Below are positions 46,346 to 48,921 of a DNA stretch of 48,921 bases, in pieces (within the stretch, counting starts at the first letter, position 1; every line of letters begins with the position of its first letter). The stretch is taken from NCBI GenBank assembly GCA_008080595.1, contig VIKI01000083.1, positions 1 through 48,921 on the forward strand, written 5' to 3'. The notes beneath the pieces are model-generated. The model was given only the letters and a program-made list of their open reading frames with translations, ran no database searches and was not told the origin of the DNA. This DNA is from Comamonadaceae bacterium. GTDB taxonomy: Bacteria > Pseudomonadota > Gammaproteobacteria > Burkholderiales > Burkholderiaceae_C. The position numbers were made by a program, and so were the translations under genes.

Positions 46346-47413
46346 TTAATTGGCTGCCTTGATGCGATCCAGCACGCGGCCTTCGATGTCCTCAATGCCA
46401 GCGGGCACAGCGGGGTACCACTTGACGTTTTTCAGCGCAGCTTCAGGGAAGCTGGCGGCAAACTGGGCCTTCAGCTTGGCATCGGCCAATTGATCGGCCC
46501 CTTTGGAGGCGGTGAAGTTGCCTGCCTTGGCCCCTACGCGGGCAGCGATTTCAGGGCGCATGTTGAAGTTGATCCAGGCGTAGGCTGCGGCATCGTTCTT
46601 GCCTTTGGCGGGAATGGCAAAAGTGTCGATCCAGCCGAGTGCGCCGGATTTGGGCGCGATGAACTGGATTTCAGCCTTTTCGCCATTGAGCTTCCAGCCG
46701 CCGGTGTCCCACATCATGGCCCCGACAATTTCGCCAGAACGCATGCCGTTGAGCAATTGGTCTTTGTTGTCCCAGAAGAGTTTCAGATTGCCCTTGCAAG
46801 CAATCATGGTCTTGCCGACTTCATCCATCAGCGCACCGTAGGCTTTGGCATCGCTGTACAGCGCAAATGGGTCTTTGCCAGCCGCAAATGCGAAGGCCAG
46901 CAAGGTTGGGCGTTTCAGGCGCACAGCGGTTTTGCCTTTGACATCGGCACGGCACAGGTCGGGGTAATCAGCCATTTTGGTCAGGCTGGTGTTGACCACC
47001 AAGCCGTCCGTACCCCAGATGTGGGGCAGACCGTAGACCTTGCCAGCCAGCGTGGTGTTTTTCTTGGTGGCTTCCAGCATGGAGGGGATGAACAGTTCGG
47101 CCTTGAGTTTGCTCAGATCCATCGGTTTGTAGATGCCGAACTCTTGCTGTGGGCCGGTGATGCGGTCTTGCGAGGGCTGGGCCAGATCGAAACCGGCACC
47201 GCCGGTGGCACGCAGCTTGGAAATCATTTCTTCGTTGTTGGACAGGGTGATTTCAACTTTGTAGCCACTTTCTTTCTCAAACTGCGCCACCACGTCAGCA
47301 GGTGCATAGTCGGCCCAGGTGAGCAGGCGCAGGGTTTTCTCTTGTGCGCAGGCTGTGCCAACGGTGCCCAGGGCAACGATACCAGCAGCAATCAGTGAGT
47401 AGCGAATTTTCAT
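46346..47413 (-). CDS. Polyamine-type ABC transporter substrate-binding protein (PotD/PotF-like)
   Basis: From ATG 47413: MKIRYSLIAAGIVALGTVGTACAQEKTLRLLTWADYAPADVVAQFEKESGYKVEIT. Confidence 0.9.
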   Translation of the reverse strand: MKIRYSLIAAGIVALGTVGTACAQEKTLRLLTWADYAPADVVAQFEKESGYKVEITLSNNEEMISKLRATGGAGFDLAQPSQDRITGPQQEFGIYKPMDLSKLKAELFIPSMLEATKKNTTLAGKVYGLPHIWGTDGLVVNTSLTKMADYPDLCRADVKGKTAVRLKRPTLLAFAFAAGKDPFALYSDAKAYGALMDEVGKTMIACKGNLKLFWDNKDQLLNGMRSGEIVGAMMWDTGGWKLNGEKAEIQFIAPKSGALGWIDTFAIPAKGKNDAAAYAWINFNMRPEIAARVGAKAGNFTASKGADQLADAKLKAQFAASFPEAALKNVKWYPAVPAGIEDIEGRVLDRIKAAN

Positions 47414-47604
47414 GTTGAATGTCCTTGGATGAAGTGGAGTGACAGCAATAGGCTGCATCAGGCTCAGACGGCCTGAAGTCAGCATGTCAGTGCAAGATGG
47501 GGCGATGTGCTGGGTACTGGTATGCTGGGCGGAAATGACTGAGCACCCGCCGTGCCCGTCGGCATGTCCATCGGCGTTTTTCACTTGTATACAAGGAGTC
47601 CATC

Positions 47605-48231
47605 ATGCAGCTTGTTGTTGTTGCCAATCCGAAAGGTGGGGTGGGAAAGTCCACTTTGGCGACCCAGATCGCGGGGTACTTTGCCAGCCAAAAGCATGCG
47701 GTGATGTTGGGTGATGCGGATCGGCAGCAGTCCAGCAAGCTGTGGCTGTCATTGCGGCCCGACACCGCCCGGCCGATTGCCAGTTGGGAGATTGACCGAG
47801 ACAACATCGCCAAGCCACCCAAAGGCACGACCCATGTGGTGCTGGATACGCCCGCCGGGCTGCACGGCAAGCGATTGAAGGACATTCTGAAACAGGCGCA
47901 CCAGGTGGTGGTGCCGCTGCAACCCAGTGTGTTCGACATCTTTGCGACCCAGGATTTTCTCGATGAGCTGGCACAGAGCAGCCAGGCCGCCAAAACGCAG
48001 ATCGGCATTGTCGGCATGCGGGTCGATGAGCGCACCCGCGCGGCCGAGCAACTGCGCACTTTTGTCGAATCCACCGGGCTACCGGTGCTGAGCCACCTGC
48101 GCCCTACGCAAAACTACATCCAGCTCGCCGCCCGCGGCCTGACCTTGTTTGACCTGCCGCCCGAGCGGGTTCAGCGTGATTTGGCGCAGTGGCAGCCGAT
48201 TTGCAACTGGCTCGATACTCAAAAAAAGTAG
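47605..48231 (+). CDS. ParA/MinD-family ATPase (orphan)
   Basis: Deviant Walker A NPKGGVGKSTLATQIAGYFA, VVLDTPAGLHG. Confidence 0.88.
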   Translation: MQLVVVANPKGGVGKSTLATQIAGYFASQKHAVMLGDADRQQSSKLWLSLRPDTARPIASWEIDRDNIAKPPKGTTHVVLDTPAGLHGKRLKDILKQAHQVVVPLQPSVFDIFATQDFLDELAQSSQAAKTQIGIVGMRVDERTRAAEQLRTFVESTGLPVLSHLRPTQNYIQLAARGLTLFDLPPERVQRDLAQWQPICNWLDTQKK

Positions 48232-48288
48232 CCCTTATCGCTTTGTCTTGGCAATGTCTGCGGTTCGATGCCCGCCTCTTGAGCCCCT

Positions 48289-48717
48289 CTACAGAACCAC
48301 CAGATTGTGCGGTTTGGCATGTTGCACAGCACTTAAGGGAATACGCTGATCAAAACTAACCAGACAAGCCTGATTTTTGACAGCCAGTCCCAGCAGATAC
48401 AAGTCGGTTAACTGGCGCGAACTGTGGATGTGTGTTTGATTAAACGTTGAGTCATTAATCAGGCTGATATCGTCTGGCCAAAATTGATGGAACAGAGTTT
48501 GCGTTGAACTTTGTAGCATCTGAAGCAACAGGGAAAGGGGCTGCGGATTGTTGTAGCCGTTTTGGCTCATGATGCGCAAAAAACCGTTTTGCGTGAGTGG
48601 GCAACTGGCCCAACCTTGTGCGCTGTGCGCCTCAAACCACTCTGCGGCACGGGTGTGATGCACGTGGTCACAGTCATGCAAGGCAATCAGAACGTTGATG
48701 TCAAGCAAAGCACGCAT
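48289..48717 (-). CDS. PIN-domain (VapC-type) toxin
   Basis: MRALLDINVLIALHDCDHVHHTRAAEWFEAH...; canonical LLDINVLIALHD PIN start. Confidence 0.85.
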   Translation of the reverse strand: MRALLDINVLIALHDCDHVHHTRAAEWFEAHSAQGWASCPLTQNGFLRIMSQNGYNNPQPLSLLLQMLQSSTQTLFHQFWPDDISLINDSTFNQTHIHSSRQLTDLYLLGLAVKNQACLVSFDQRIPLSAVQHAKPHNLVVL

Positions 48718-48920
48718 CAGATGCCTTCAGCGTCACGAAGTCGATCAATCAACTCATTGCTGACGATGCCGCCGCGTTTGGGCAGCGGATGGATGCCAAA
48801 GTTGGCCAAACGTTCGGACATCTGGGGCTCAGCCATGGCTACACCTGCCGGATAAGCGCTGGCAGGGTTGGCAAAAGCGCGCCTGGCCAGCTCAGTGATG
48901 ACTTGCCCCAGTGATTTTTT
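48717..48920 (-). CDS. VapB-type antitoxin, 5' end beyond the window
   Basis: Partial reading KKSLGQVITELARRAFANPASAYPAGVAMAEPQMSERLANFGIHPLPKRGGIVSNELIDRLRDAEGI*; TGA overlaps the VapC ATG. Confidence 0.65.
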   Translation of the reverse strand, partial: KKSLGQVITELARRAFANPASAYPAGVAMAEPQMSERLANFGIHPLPKRGGIVSNELIDRLRDAEGI

Positions 48921-48921
48921 C

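Noticed and set aside
1-48921. CRISPR arrays, tRNA or rRNA genes, IS elements with transposase
   Set aside because: No regularly spaced repeats, cloverleaf-like or rRNA-like sequence, and no transposase-like ORF was noticed by eye. A tRNAscan/Infernal/ISfinder run would be decisive.

Overview
This 48.9-kb window is GC-rich chromosomal DNA from a betaproteobacterium; gene content and a characteristic dispersed repeat suggest the Comamonadaceae (inference). The centrepiece is a roughly 14-kb ethanolamine-utilisation bacterial microcompartment locus at about 26.3-42.1 kb. Its order is eutR-like regulator, relBE-like TA pair, then eutS-P-Q-D-M-N-E, a 62-aa Cys-rich ORF, eutA-B-C-L, a BMC hexamer, a PduS-like flavo-Fe/S protein, a PduT-like tandem-BMC protein, an APC permease and ackA. 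No eutG, eutH or eutT is present in the window. The PduS/PduT redox pair therefore sits where the NADH-recycling alcohol dehydrogenase would be expected. Flanking genes include a nucleoside-salvage cluster (cdd-punA-deoC-deoA), a polyamine-type ABC transporter, recQ, a CoA-transferase, a GGDEF protein, an MCP, a ParA-like ATPase, and several TA or TA-like units. One of these is a ParD-like antitoxin translationally coupled to a methionine aminopeptidase and preceded by a perfect 14-bp inverted repeat. The most unusual structural observation is that at least seven otherwise well-preserved genes carry apparent internal losses of tens of nucleotides: map, MCP, punA, recQ, eutE, eutA and the permease/ackA junction. 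This could be assembly artefact or real deletion, and it must be resolved before interpreting function. Family calls come from recalled protein families and direct reading, with no database search.
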